A DNA stretch of 64,000 bases from Trichuris trichiura (Eukaryota > Nematoda > Enoplea > Trichinellida > Trichuridae). The position numbers and the translations under genes are program-made. The notes beneath the pieces were generated by a model that saw only the letters and a program-made list of their open reading frames with translations, had not been told where the DNA came from and searched no databases. Shown piece after piece: positions 1-12,302 of the stretch (position 1 is the stretch's first letter; the number at the start of each line of letters is the position of its first letter). Location: contig JBAJFE010000005.1 of assembly GCA_037903355.1 (NCBI GenBank), forward strand, positions 4,464,001-4,528,000, read 5' to 3'.

Positions 1-81
1 CAGGGCGGAGTGCTGCCGAATATTCAAGCAAGCCTTCTGCCAAAAAAGACAGACGTGAAGACCACGCCGAAGAAGGATTAA
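1..81 (+). CDS. Histone H2A, C-terminal end (5' cut by window)
   Basis: The first 26 codons read QGGVLPNIQASLLPKK followed by a short Lys/Thr/Asp tail and TAA. This is the canonical H2A C-terminal docking-domain segment; H2A.Z and macroH2A differ here. H2A pairs with H2B in the nucleosome core. Only the C-terminus is present because the window starts inside the gene. No classical histone 3' stem-loop is visible in the 100 bases after the stop. An AATAAA lies about 455 bases downstream, near 536. The protein call is firm; the mode of 3' end formation is inference. Confidence 0.93.
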   Translation, partial: QGGVLPNIQASLLPKKTDVKTTPKKD

Positions 82-857
82 AAACGATATTTTCCAGCCC
101 TAAGGTGTACTGAACAATAACACAAACTATATTCGCTTTCCGACAACGTTGCATGCACTTGTATCAGCGCGCACTTTTACTCTGCGGGATGCTTCAGAAA
201 TAAAATTTTTAACAATTGTCCGAAAGGTTTTGGTTTGTCGCGCATCGTCTAAAAAATGTATTGATCGTACGCGGAAAAAACGTAAACATTTCCGTCTGCC
301 AAGAAGAAAAGGTGGTTAAAATACCACCTGAAAATAGCATTAGGAAATCAGTTGCAATGTTTTTACTTAATGAAATGATTACAGGCTCGCTACCAACGCT
401 GAACTAATCACTCTTCAAACCGTAAACTCCGCGACTGAGTCCTACCATTTCGCTGAAGAATACTCTATTTCAAAACTGTTTGACCTTTCGATACACGGAC
501 AAGCACTAACGTTTGTTTCGCTAAATAGTGGTATTAAATAAAGGAGATTGCGTAAGTACTTGACTTTATATTCAAGCGAAAAGCAGGGGCCGTCCAACCC
601 TCCGTACTATTCAAATCTATGCAGCTGCAACACAAAGCCTTATCAAGAGTGTTTCGCGGTTAATAAGACGCGTACACTTTCTTACGCTTTGCCAAAACGT
701 TCAAGGACAATTTTTTTAAGAGACTAACTTTATTACTTGCGGCTTACTGTATCGTTAACCGTGACTCCGCAAAGAACCGTTAAAACTTAACCAGGCATTA
801 TTAAATTGTGTTAATGTAAAGAGTATTTTAAAAAAATGCTATTGCGCTTAGCTAAAA
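82..857. other. Intergenic, no gene seen
   Basis: This AT-rich stretch separates the H2A stop from the 3' end of the HMG-box gene. Open frames are short and resemble no protein. An AATAAA near 536 could serve the histone gene. Confidence 0.5.
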
Positions 858-1872
858 TTACAAACGCCTATTCCGTGACTGTTCACGAAAGTCGGCAACA
901 GTTGGCAACTTAAGACGGCTCATAGTAGCCTTGTAAGTAGAAATAAAAGCAGCGTCCCTTGAATTGCCTTTTTCCGCAACTACGTCGGCCTTTGACAAAT
1001 ATTCAACCGGACCATCAGCAACTCGAAAGCCATCTAAACGGTTGAAACAATTAGGTAGGAACAGCATTAAAACGTTACCGGGAAGAGGAAGATCTTTGAA
1101 ATTTTCGATCAAAGCTTTTTTAACCAATCCGAGAAATTCTGAACTGAAAGCAGCTTTGTCGGCAACATCTTTCACTTCATTTAAAAATAATCGCAGAGAA
1201 TTCAAGCCCCTTTGACTCTTCGCATAACGGTCTTTTAAACTGAGAGCGCGGTCGATGCTCTTCCAATAAATGCTATCCTGCGCTGGAAAAACAATAAAAT
1301 CACATAAAAAACAATTCAATCGGTCGGGAAACAGTTACCGTCGGAATTCTGAGTAAAGAACTGCGAAAAAACTCTATGTTCCTTCTCGCTTTGCGCGGAG
1401 GATGAAGCTGCTGGTTTCCGCTGGTAATAAACGCAGCTATAGCGCAGCGGCTACAAGTTTAGAGTCAAAAATGTTACCTGCTCATCCGCGTTACCGCTTC
1501 GAGAAGCTGAAAACGACCGTTTTGAATAAAAATGCAAAATATGGAAATAACGATTACTTTTGCTACGTTTTGCAGGTGGTGGATGTCCGTACTGTTTGAC
1601 ATAGTCATTTCTCGCTTCTAAATACTCGTCCCAGAGCTGTTTAGCTCTAGTTTGGTATTCCTGTAAGATCATTGTAGAAACTTCAACATGACTGCCGCAA
1701 CAGTTACCAATCTCTTCTCGGAAACCAGTGATTTCCAGGAACTACTTGTCAACTGCAACACTTCCTGAGGCGACAACGCGGGATGGGCGGCAGCGATGAT
1801 TGGCATGTTTTCTTTTAGAAACAACGAATAAGCACATGCTGGCTTTTTTGGGACAGCAGCGGTCGTTGACAT
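858..1872 (-). CDS. HMG-box DNA-binding protein
   Basis: Exons on the minus strand are 1872-1708, 1660-1558 and 1282-858, with introns of 47 and 275 nt and all phases agreeing. The product is 230 residues. Residues about 8-80 form an HMG box: PKKPACAYSLFLKEN, then a WKSLVSEK block, and across the first intron YQTRAKQLWDEY. HMG boxes bend DNA or bind distorted DNA, so the protein should be nuclear or mitochondrial. The remaining 150 residues are helical-looking with a basic end (SRNRRL) and match no family I recognise. The ATG at 1872 is chosen because it directly precedes the box; extra 5' exons are possible. TFAM-type or other HMGB-like roles cannot be separated. Confidence 0.75.
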
Positions 1873-3950
1873 CCCTGAGCGAGAGGAACAGCAGCAATCT
1901 ACGCGGAAGTAATATGTTGCTTTCCAAGACAAATCCTACCAAAACAAAACACTTAATTATAACTAACGGCAAACATACAGTAGGAAATGTTTCTTTCAAT
2001 TTTTGATCGTTTAGACATCCGTAATCTAACACTATGTCATTAGCATATAAAAGTAAGCAGTCTGCTGACCTCTAACGTCTACAGCGTCAGTTCCAGCTTC
2101 CTGAAAAAATATTTTTTTCGCAGCTGATAAAGCATTAGACATTCGATGCAGTAATTATGCAATGTTTTAATCAGCGTAAACACTTCCTTACATAAAGAAC
2201 TTTATACAAAATGGAAATAACAAAGTGCTTAACGTTTATTAATAACTGCACAGTACAGCAATGTACAGCAGCTGTACTGCATTGAGCTAATCTGCTCAAC
2301 TTTCAGCATTCTTCGCGTCTTTTCATCTCTACTGAGATGCATCGCACATACTGGCGAAAAAAGTAGATGACTCTTGCCAGTAAAACAAGATGTCAAACAT
2401 AAGTTTACACAAGTCAAAGAAAACTATTTCACAATTTGCAATGCGCTAAACGAGTTGGAAGACTGTTTTTTAGCCGTCGATAAAAATGCTATCGTCCTTA
2501 CGGTAAAATGAAGAGCAGGTAACGTTAAGTAATTGAATCAGCTTTTGCTCTTTTTGAGAATTACAAGAGTAGACGTGCAAAAGCCAAACTGCCAAACTGC
2601 TAATCTTTTGAAGGGATCCGAAAAGTATTCGCAAAAAGAGATCTTACGCATTTTTAACGGAACAGCTTACTTTAAAGCATGAAAGTGTAATATGTGAGGC
2701 TTTAGCAAGTTAAGGCGTGCGTAATCGATAAGCTTACTGTGCCACTCATTACCGCTGACACTTACAAGGACTTTTTTATTGCTATTTAAAGTTAAGTATG
2801 ATTAAATAGAACCACAATACAGTAAACAGATGTTCAGGTACAGACGCAAACTTTTATAGATAGGCGAATAAAACTTTACTATTTACTCGTTATTCTAAAC
2901 TAGACAAAGATATGGAAGTTGGCTCGTTTTGCTGTGCCTGCCAGATGTACCGAGTAGCAGTCGTTCCCTCACAGCGCTACAAGAGGAGCTAAAAATTAGA
3001 CCCTTTTGTCGGCAAAGGGAAAAAGCAAAGAAAAAGAAAAAAAGGTGTCATAAATGAGCACTCACATATTTTAAACCGTCTTCGTGCAGCCCAGCGGCGA
3101 ATTAGCGTTTGCTACTCTTTCAAACGGCCTTGTGATGAAATCTCGCTTATTCAAGAAGTGAAGCCTAAAAAATAATGAAAACAATTTATTTTAAAAGTTT
3201 GCCGCTAAAGAGCTTTCTAAAAATTCATTAAGGGTTGCAACAGTATTCAGCATTTGCAGCAACACTACAGATCGTTGGAACAGATTTTAGTCCTCACGAT
3301 TAAGCGCAAAATTAAACACACTTACAGGGTTAAACGTACAAAGTGAATCCGGCGGGCGAACGACACCGAAAGGGAAACGAACTACGCTACTTTAAGATTT
3401 TGACCATCCCGATCGACATGTTAACCACTAAAGTGGAATGGGCAAAATTTCCATTTGGAACCTCGGAAATTGCTTGTTCTTAATAGTCTGTCACGAGCTA
3501 GCTCCCATTTAGCATTTGCCGATCAAGTTCCACTAGTATCGCGGAAGTTACCTGCCAGTCATTTAACGGTAGTGCGAATAACGTAATCAAATTAATAAAG
3601 TTTGCCTCATCTGCAGCACGGAAAGGACACATAGAATGGTGCAAGTGATATAAAGCAACAAGCCATCTTTTTAGCGCTGTATTGGTTTCACAACGCTTTC
3701 GCCATTTGCTATTTTGCCTAGTGTCGCTTTCGATGCCTCCTGCTGTATATCCAGCCGGTATTTATTTATTTTTTCTTATAAACAGTTTTTTGTTGCCAGT
3801 TTAAGTTGAACGTAAACCTTTAAAAGTCGGATAGTAAAAGTAGATTTCAATATTACTATTAATTTTATGTTGCTTCCGATGTTTTGTTGTAACGTGTTGC
3901 TTTGTTGTCAGTGATAAGACCACGTATTGATCTATTTAGAAAGCACAGAA
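1873..3950. other. Intergenic, no gene seen
   Basis: About 2.1 kb between the divergent HMG-box gene and the next plus-strand gene. It is AT-rich with only short frames in both directions. Promoters for both neighbours should lie here, but no core element stands out. Confidence 0.4.
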
Positions 3951-4691
3951 ATGTCAAATCAGTATGACGGATACTACGGAAATGCTTTTTATCGGTTCAT
4001 GCTATCGCATCGGTTAACCAGTTTTGTATTTACCAACGGAAAACGAACCGAACTCTCATTTGCGATTTTCTCAATTTCTGCTGGCGTCGTAAGGCGCTGT
4101 ATTGTCGACTTGTCCGAAGGAACAAATAGAGGGAAGCAAGCGAAAAATATCAAACGACTTGTACACGCGGCAACAGATATTGCTCAGGAATCACCCAATG
4201 AACAGCTTCTTATCTATTGTCACCAATCTTCAAGGGAAAATGTGGAGGAAGCGATGACACCTTTCGTTAAAATTTTTCAGGGCTTCCCGAAAAATTACAT
4301 ATTAAAACCGTTTGAAGAGCTCATTAACGAAATGGGATTTTTTTGCTCACACGTGGCGGCTTGTCCAGCCATAAGTACAGCACTTCATGTAGAAGATGGC
4401 TCATGGATTGATAATAGCTGTTTGGCTGTAGACTTCGTACAAAAATTCCTTGTTCGAGTTGTTTATCCAGCTGAGTTCGGGATGGCAAGTAAAATGCTCG
4501 ACGCCGTTATTGAATTTATCAGCTTGACAGGACATAACGTTCCCATCTTCATCCCAAGCCAACTGCCGCAAATAGTAGCCCGCAAAGACAAAGAATCTGT
4601 GGCGAACTTTTTCGCTCGTCATAAGCCGGAAATTACATTAACTGAAGACGACGGCGGTAAAGAAAGTTTGATTGATCTGGAGGAAATGTGA
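3951..4691 (+). CDS. Uncharacterised intronless protein, 246 aa
   Basis: A single open frame of 247 codons runs from ATG 3951 to TGA. A near-cognate TTG lies in frame upstream, but ATG is preferred. The composition is that of a soluble globular protein with regular hydrophobic and charged alternation, no signal peptide and no clear membrane segment. The acidic C-terminus contains LTEDDGG and ends LIDLEEM. Notable blocks are NAFYRFMLSHRLTSF near the N-terminus and FGMASKMLDAVIEFISLTGHN near residue 190. I recognise no domain. An AATAAA at 4742, 51 bases after the stop, supports a real transcript end. It is unusual here in lacking introns. Confidence 0.65.
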   Translation: MSNQYDGYYGNAFYRFMLSHRLTSFVFTNGKRTELSFAIFSISAGVVRRCIVDLSEGTNRGKQAKNIKRLVHAATDIAQESPNEQLLIYCHQSSRENVEEAMTPFVKIFQGFPKNYILKPFEELINEMGFFCSHVAACPAISTALHVEDGSWIDNSCLAVDFVQKFLVRVVYPAEFGMASKMLDAVIEFISLTGHNVPIFIPSQLPQIVARKDKESVANFFARHKPEITLTEDDGGKESLIDLEEM

Positions 4692-7600
4692 AATCCCGTT
4701 CGTACAGTCAATGGAACTTGAATTTCTCTTATTTTCAGCTAAATAAAAAATTCCGCAATTCTTTGCATTACTTCCTCAAGCTATGTGCTAACTTTAAGCC
4801 GATGTCATAAGGGCATTCGTTAAGTACATTCTTATGTTCACTTTTGCATTCTCTTTTCTTTCTTCTTTCTTAATCCGCCATATTACTTTTTCCGACGATG
4901 CGTAGCGGTAGCGAGCTGAAATTCATCCATTCAAAACTTAACGAATGTCAGAAAAAGGGAACATTAATTATTTAGGATTAGGCCAGTGATTAACCGAAGT
5001 CTGTTGAATTCTGCAGGGAATCGTGATGCCCCTCGCGAGGGCAGTTATTAGGCAGTGAATACCGGACAAACACAGGGAGACGGGTGAGCAATGTAAAATC
5101 TATGTCAGAAAAATAGGGCCGCGGAGGAACAGACCCTAACAAACGCTATGCTGAACATTGAACCACTCCTCACGGAAAATGCAACGAAAAACACGTACTT
5201 CCATTGTACGAAGTTTGTACGGCCGGAAAATTTCCAAAGCGGATGCTGCCAATCAAAAACGGTTCGCCTAGTCTTCGCGTACCTATAATATTGTATAAAT
5301 CAATTGATTTTGACGAGAATAAGAATATACAATCTAAGCTTTGCTTATAAAATAAAACATAATCGCGCGCGGGAAAAGAGATGACTAGAAATCAAAAAAA
5401 ATAACAGAACCAGTTAAAATAACTACGATAATCGGGAAGTTTCATCGAGTTCAAAAGATACATTATAGCAGCGATTAGTACCTGCATTTTATAATCATCT
5501 TACTGTATATTTTTAACCCCTAACGAATGGTGCTTATGAAGACCTCGCAATGATTTTGTGATGTCGAACTTTTTTGGCGCGGAAACGAAACAGGAACTGC
5601 ATGAAGCCAGCAGCTGAGTTTGCCAAAATGTGCATACAGGCAGGCTGCCAGTAAAGCTGACATAAAAAACGAAATTTCCGCTTTGTCGAATGTACACTCT
5701 ATATAGGCTACGCAATTATTACTATCACGAAGATTAGCCGCGCATCACCGTATGTTACCTACGAATTCATACAATTAGTTTTCTTCGTATAAATATTCGC
5801 GCTGCTGCTTCTGCTTCGGAAGAAGTGGATCAAAAATTTTTCCAATTTTCAAACTGCACGCAACGATAAATACGCAATAAATACGGCATAAGCTATACGT
5901 TCGACATCTTAAGCGTGATAGAACTGCTTTTTAATACGCAAAGCTGTAAATATGCCGTTTTTTCAATTCACACCTTGAACTGATCCGCGGCTAACCACTT
6001 AACCCTGTAAAAAAATCTAACGTTTTCAAAAAACGACTTTAATCTTCCATATCTGAACTGTTACGCCTCTGCACTTGCTGGAGAAAGTAGCAATTGTTGG
6101 CGCCAACAATTTTAACATTTGTACATAGCGCCTGACGTCTTGCAGGCGCACATTTGATTTTCATGTAGGCTGCAACTTTCTTAAGTAAATGCCCAGCCAC
6201 AAGACAAGCTGCAGGTTGGACAAGAGCACGCTTGCGCTAATGGAACCTGCATACATTACAGTACCCATGACGGCACGTTTAATTACGAACGAATCTCGCT
6301 CAGTTCTTTAGAAAACTCATTTTTTCACTAGCTTATTCCAACATATGTGAGATGATAGCTACCTGCGCAAGACCGAGCGGCTTAAGAGCAAAAAATGCCA
6401 AAATGCATTATATAGTACCATAGGCAAGCGATGATCCAAAAGATGTCGCTTTAAGCGGCTGATTTTCCATGTACAAACTTCGTCATTTAATCAACGCTAT
6501 TTGAAAGCTGCAGCGTCAACGCGCTCCATTTCTCTTTCCGAATTTAAAAGTCCCCGGAGGCGGCAGAACACAGTTGACCCTCTCTCTCTCTCTCTCAACT
6601 GTCGAAGGGGCTCTTCAGCTTGCGTCGAATACAAGTGGAAACTTGAAGAAACAATGCCAAGTTGATTCAGTACAATTTGACTGGTTGGAAAGAAAGATCA
6701 TTTCATTATTCAACATTTTTGCCGACAAATCGATTCGACCGCCAGGAAAGCTTAATGACAAAGCAATTGAGTTGCGTAATGCCGCCATCTTTCGACTGCT
6801 ACATTTTTTAAGTTAGAGTGCGTCAAGTGAGCAACAACGAGCGTAGCGCGCAGGAAAGACTATTCGAAAAACATTCGACTTGTCAAACCGATTATTTACA
6901 CGTCATATTGAAACTCGCTTCAGTGACAGCCAAAGTGACAAAAGTGGATTGCCACTACTGAATTCTTCAGGGGAAACGCCATCTTCACTTTTACAGCTCA
7001 TCCGCAGGGCGTAAAATGGGCCCAACCAAGAACCGCCTTAAATTATTAACTATTCCACTCTCTCAACGGTAGAACAAATACGGAACAGAGAGTTGCATTC
7101 GCCTTTTTCATAAAAAGAAAGTAACTAACAATTTTAACGCGACTTTATTTATTACATAGCAAACTGGAGCGCGCGTCAACGAGTGGTGAACGACCAAAAC
7201 TCAAAAGAGAAATTGTGTAGGGAATAAGGCTTTGCGGGGTTGAAAATGACGAAAATGACATTTCGCGTATCGTCAGCTCAATGAAAAGCAATTTAAGCTT
7301 TGATAAACACGCTTCTGACAGGTCGAAACAAAAAATGGACATTTCCCGTCAAACGGAGCCACTGGGCGTCAAAGCGCGTTTAATATCTGTCAAAAGGATT
7401 GCAAGTTAGAAAGAGAAAACGACTGCCCGAATTGCCGTTCAAATTCAATTCCATTTATGGACAACACCGCAAAACGCAATGTCAGTTGGGGAAACTGAAA
7501 AAATGAGAGTCGAATGAAAGTTCTGTAAGCTAAATAAATGGATAAACAACAATTAATCGATAATAACGAATTAGTCGCATAGAAATTCTGTAAGTTACTC

Positions 7601-9454
7601 ATTTTACTTTTTCTATTGGCAGTCGAATAATACGACTGACAACATAAGAACAACAACATCTTAGCGGTGCTTAAGTGGAAACTAAAAGAAAAAACGTTTC
7701 GCAAAAGTTACTTCGCTACGCAAGTTGACAGCTCGCCGTCAGTCGGCTCAATTGCGTTCGACCACCCGACGGACAAGAATCAATTTGTAAAATTGAAGAA
7801 ACAATACGCGTAAGAACGGAACAATAGTCCGTGATCAGTTGCAAAGGAGACGGTTCCATCAATCAATCAATTAATCAATCCAACCATCGAACGGACGACA
7901 GATCAATTCCAATACTACGAAGAAGCACCGTTCTATCCTCATCGGCTATGCAGCACGCATGAGAGTAGAAAAACAACGGAATTAACTGTCTTTTACCGCG
8001 CGCGCGAGCAAGCACCGGCTGTCAGTTTTTTAAACAACGTCATCACAACCCAATGGAAACAGAGAGAGAGATTTGACCATTTTAGGCGTTCTTTTCATTT
8101 TTCCAAAAGGAGCTTTTATTTATGGCAACAAAAGCCTCACTTTGATGGATTGGCTAACGGTGTCAAAAAAATATACGTATATATTTAACATATCGTACGA
8201 CGACAGGGCAATGTTTGTCTCACACGCAACTTAAACGACGTGCAATTGACAAAGCTGCTCCAAGGAGCCATAATCGATACTTTATAATGTTTGCAAAAGA
8301 GTGAAAAGAATAATGCCTTCCTTAAATGGCAACTTCGGATGGAGGAAAAAAATTAACGCCCTTTGACTGTTCCCATCGGCCAAATTGACAGCAACTTCTT
8401 GACGGACGATTTCCGGCGGCTAACGCGCTGCGCTTTGGCGACAATGACGACCGGCTGATATCTTTTCCAAATATGGTAAAACGAAAAGATTCCGGCCGAG
8501 ATCTTTGCCCTTTTGGGTGCTAGAGCAATGGGACCTGTTGAACCGCGCTGTACGAAATCGGCAGTTCATAAAGATGACAGCCGATGACCGGTTGAGCAAA
8601 TACGCGTTGGGCGGATCGGCTGCAGCAAAGAAAAGAAGAAAAACATAATGACATAACACAGCCGACTACGCATCGCTGACAAGATGTACGAAGTCGACAG
8701 ACGTCTGCCGCTTAGGAAGTCTAATGCTTACTTGCAATGTACACCAAGTCCGCGTGACTAACAGGTTGTATATGGCATTGAATTTCATTTGGACAAGTGG
8801 CAAACTGGTCTATATGCCTACTTTTAAAAGTATAATAATTTTTTCCGGAAAACAAATTATGAATATAATAAAGGGATGAAGGATATTGACATTGTTCGGT
8901 CAAAAAGCGAACAATTTGACGGAATACCTGGCGCTTTTATGGAACAGAATGGATATCGATTCAAAAAGGGTCAGTCATAATATAGTATAGCATAATTGAC
9001 AGCCTCACGGCAAGCTTACTGCATTTTCTCTCCTCTCCGTTCCTCCTACTGAGCGTCTGTGTGCGCAGCAGTGAGTTCTCGAAGAGTTCGAGCAATTGGC
9101 GGCGCCGTGACGACTTCGATCGTCGAATCGTCATGCGCGCCCCAGCGTTTTCAGAACAAATTTTGTTGTCGCAACCGCGGCTGCCTCTTCATATACGCTG
9201 CTCTACTACTGCTGCTGCCGCTTCTGCTTTCAACGACGACGACGGTGCCTTTCTGGCACCCTTCAACCGAGAGTACCTATTTTTCTCATCGCATCCCAAC
9301 TACTTTCAGTCGACGTCCACGGATAAAGAAGACGAAAACGGCAGCCATGCTAGTAAAAACTTTAACAATACCCACCTGCGGTTTTGCATGGCTACGTCAG
9401 CAGAAGGGGAGAAATCGCTGAACTGCCGACATATGACTTCACCTGCTACCTACA
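4692..9454. other. Long gene-poor stretch
   Basis: About 4.8 kb with no frame that I can tie to a protein family. It holds a CT microsatellite near 6580-6596 and several marginal frames (for example plus strand 6574-6816, 80 codons) that could be exons of an unrecognised gene. The last few hundred bases should contain the promoter and 5' UTR of the Ly6-type gene. Confidence 0.35.
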
Positions 9455-12302
9455 ATGGTATATCCCATTGGATCGCCGCCAGTTCGTCAGCTTCCTATCT
9501 ACTTGCTTGCTGTCGCTGCTCTTTTTCGAGCAGGTAGGCAACCAACCATCCATCCATTCACTTATTATTACGCCCTTTCAATCAAATCGCTTTCTTTACA
9601 ATAGATTAATGCGCGCTTATAAATTATGCATGATTAGAACTAACTTACAAAAGCGGTTTGTAAATGCAATGGTATTTGGGTTAGAAAAAAAAATATCCCG
9701 CCTAAACAGCACGGCACTGACCAGAAGGGAAGCGGGAAAAAGTTAACTTCGATCCAACGCTAGAAAACACTTAATAAATTATGCGGACGACGTACGCGCG
9801 TGAGGTGCAATGATTAGGGAAGTAAATTTTTAAACATTTTTCCAGCTCTGTGCCTCACTTGCTACCTGTGCAGCTCGGTGAATCATTCGGATCCGTACTG
9901 CGAAGATACGTTCAACACGGACTACGTGGGCGTCAACTATTTGCAACCCGAATGCATGGCACCAAGGAAGGACAGAAGAGGCTATTTTCCGGCTGACCAT
10001 TGTATCAAAGTGTCCGGTGTCTCAAGTGAGTACGCAAAGTCGGTATTTCTTTGAAAATTTTGCCACGCTTACGCGTTGCGCTTTCTTTCCGCGCCGGCAT
10101 CATCATGCGAGGCGCGAAAACCTAAGCTGTCATAAGCAACCTAAGGCAACAATGAATTTGCACCGGTAAAGGCCAGTTGCTATTTGCTTCACATCGATCT
10201 TCTTCCAGGCGAGTGGATCGTCTGAAGCATTAGCCTTACCTTAGCCTATTCGACTCTTAGAAACAACGAAAAGGCGCTCTAGTCTTCGCATTACCCTAAG
10301 CAGACATGCAATGGCTGATCGGCTTAAAACGGAATCTGTACGCACAACGAGTGCAACAGGCATGCGCATGCACTCGAATGAATTAGGATCACTAAGCAAT
10401 GGCGATCAATTTAATCAATCGATTACGATTTCTGCCAACCATATACGGACTCTCCACATTGTCCAGATCCAATCGTGTCTAAACTTATTTGGATGACCAC
10501 TTGGAAAATCATATCTTTCCGCTTTGAAGAAAAACGATTAGAAAAACCACCCTTTCGCAAACATCCCTTCTACGTATTCTAACTCTTCCGCGAGAATCGT
10601 TTTAAAGCCTATATATGATGGAGAGATGTTTATAAGGGAATAATATGGTACAGTTTCTGTAAATGAGAAGTGCCTTCCTCTGCGCTTGACTTAGCATACT
10701 TGTTCGTATGATGTTCCATTGACGACTCAGTGCTTACCTGATGAGACAAGACGAAGCGACTAACTCTGCTGTTGAGGCTTACTTTCTGACGTCAGAAAAA
10801 GAATTATCGAGTGAGTAGCGAAAATGTTGTTCGTCGACCGCGGGAGCTTGACGCAAACAGCAAAAAATTAAAAACGATAAAATATGCTTCCCAAAGCGTC
10901 GGAAAGACTCTAAGATAAAAAAAAAAGAACTAACTTCGAACAACCGAAACGAACAAGCTCATTATTTTTACCTAATGGACAGCCTAACGAGAGACGACTG
11001 CTCCGAAGTGCTGCAAAATGCGTGCGTAGCAATTTGGAGCAGCCGTTGTCTGATTTTATATTTACACTTTTTGTTTATTGTATTGTTTGACGCGCAAGTA
11101 AGAAAAAGTTGGCTTTAAAAAAGTTGCTAAGCAAAGCAACAGCAGCATTGACAAATTTTCCCGCCTCGCATATTATGATCGCCTGGGCCGCGACTTCGTA
11201 CAAGCAAGCCGACCTGAGCTAAAAGATCGAAAGCAAATGTCATTCTATTGGACATTCATAGTCGCCTAAGGAAAGTAACGACAGCGCGACTGCTAAATAT
11301 GGGCAACCAACTACGCATGGAAGTTGCGAGTATGTCCGGAACAAACTCTTTCAATGAAACATATCAACTGACAAAAGAGGGACAAGAAAACATCCATTAG
11401 TCCGCACTAATTACTATGGAGGCCTTGACGCCTATCGCTTACTACAGGTTTCATCTTTTCCGCTGGAAAGTACAGATTTAACGCAATTTTAAAGTTTAAC
11501 ACTTATCGCCTCATCAGAACGTTTGTAGTGGTTTCGCTGAGTCATCAACAAAAAAAGTGCTTCGCGTAACTTTACGCATTTGTGAAAAAGATAAAGGTTT
11601 ACCATGAGACAATGACCCTGCGGGTTCCCGCTTTAAAAAAGCCCATTTCGCCATAGTAACAGTGAGCTATGCCTCAGCGCCACCTGCCCAAGCAGGATTA
11701 GCATATAATTAACTTATCGAATATTTAAAAAGTGATGACAGCAAGATAAGGTTCGGTGAAAGACACCACGTTTTGACAGAGGGCGCTGCTGGTTGCTCTG
11801 TCCAGCCGTGATGGGAAAGGGAAAGTGCGGAAACAAATGAGGCTGCCTAAAAGAACTCTGACGCGCATTAGGTGCGCGTAAACATCAAAGGACTTGTTGG
11901 TGCTTGTTTTTGCCGAAGATGATTCACCAGTTTAAAAAAATAAGCAATTAAACAAATGAGAACGCGGCAAGTGTCAGCCTTAAATGCTCGTAAACAATCT
12001 GCAATGCTTCAATGTGAAGTGTATTTGAAATTTCAGCCGTCAACAGCAACTACACAGTTGTAGTTCGTACCTGCGCAATGGACAGCGGCTCGCTGACCGC
12101 CGACACGGAAATTGTTCGAATGAGCCACTGCGGACACTTCATACTTGACGATCATTACTTCAGCGGTTGCGTACAAACGTGCGACACGGACGGCTGCAAT
12201 GCTGGTCGACGACGACGAATCGTTGCGCCGTTGATCATTGCACTCTCATTTGCCCTTTTGCTGAGCCAAATGGTTCCTCCTCTTCGTTGCCTTCAAACTT
12301 AA
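9455..12302 (+). CDS. Ly6/uPAR (sleepless/quiver-like) secreted protein
   Basis: Exons are 9455-9533, 9846-10025 and 12037-12302, with introns of 312 and 2,011 nt and agreeing phases, giving 174 residues. Residues 1 to about 26 form a signal peptide with the hydrophobic run YLLAVAALF. The mature part starts LCLTCYLCSSV and ends its cysteine-rich fold with CDTDGCN, the Ly6 three-finger signature. The tail from about residue 140, after an RRRR stretch, is a hydrophobic segment typical of a GPI-anchor signal. Drosophila quiver/sleepless and its relatives are GPI-anchored modulators of ion channels and receptors; that role here is inference. The large second intron stands out in a genome of mostly tiny introns and may hold regulatory DNA. 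Confidence 0.85.
10026..12036 (+). other. Large intron of the Ly6-type gene
   Basis: A 2-kb intron between a GTGAGT donor and a TTTCAG acceptor. No convincing nested gene is visible; frames are short. Confidence 0.6.

Noticed and set aside
6574..6816. 80-codon plus-strand frame after a CT repeat
   Set aside because: Reads partly like protein but begins in a microsatellite and has no family match or joining exons.
9059..9537. Two overlapping plus-strand frames of 120 and 158 codons
   Set aside because: Low-complexity Ser/Arg-rich sequence. The real first exon of the Ly6 gene uses a different frame and starts at 9455.
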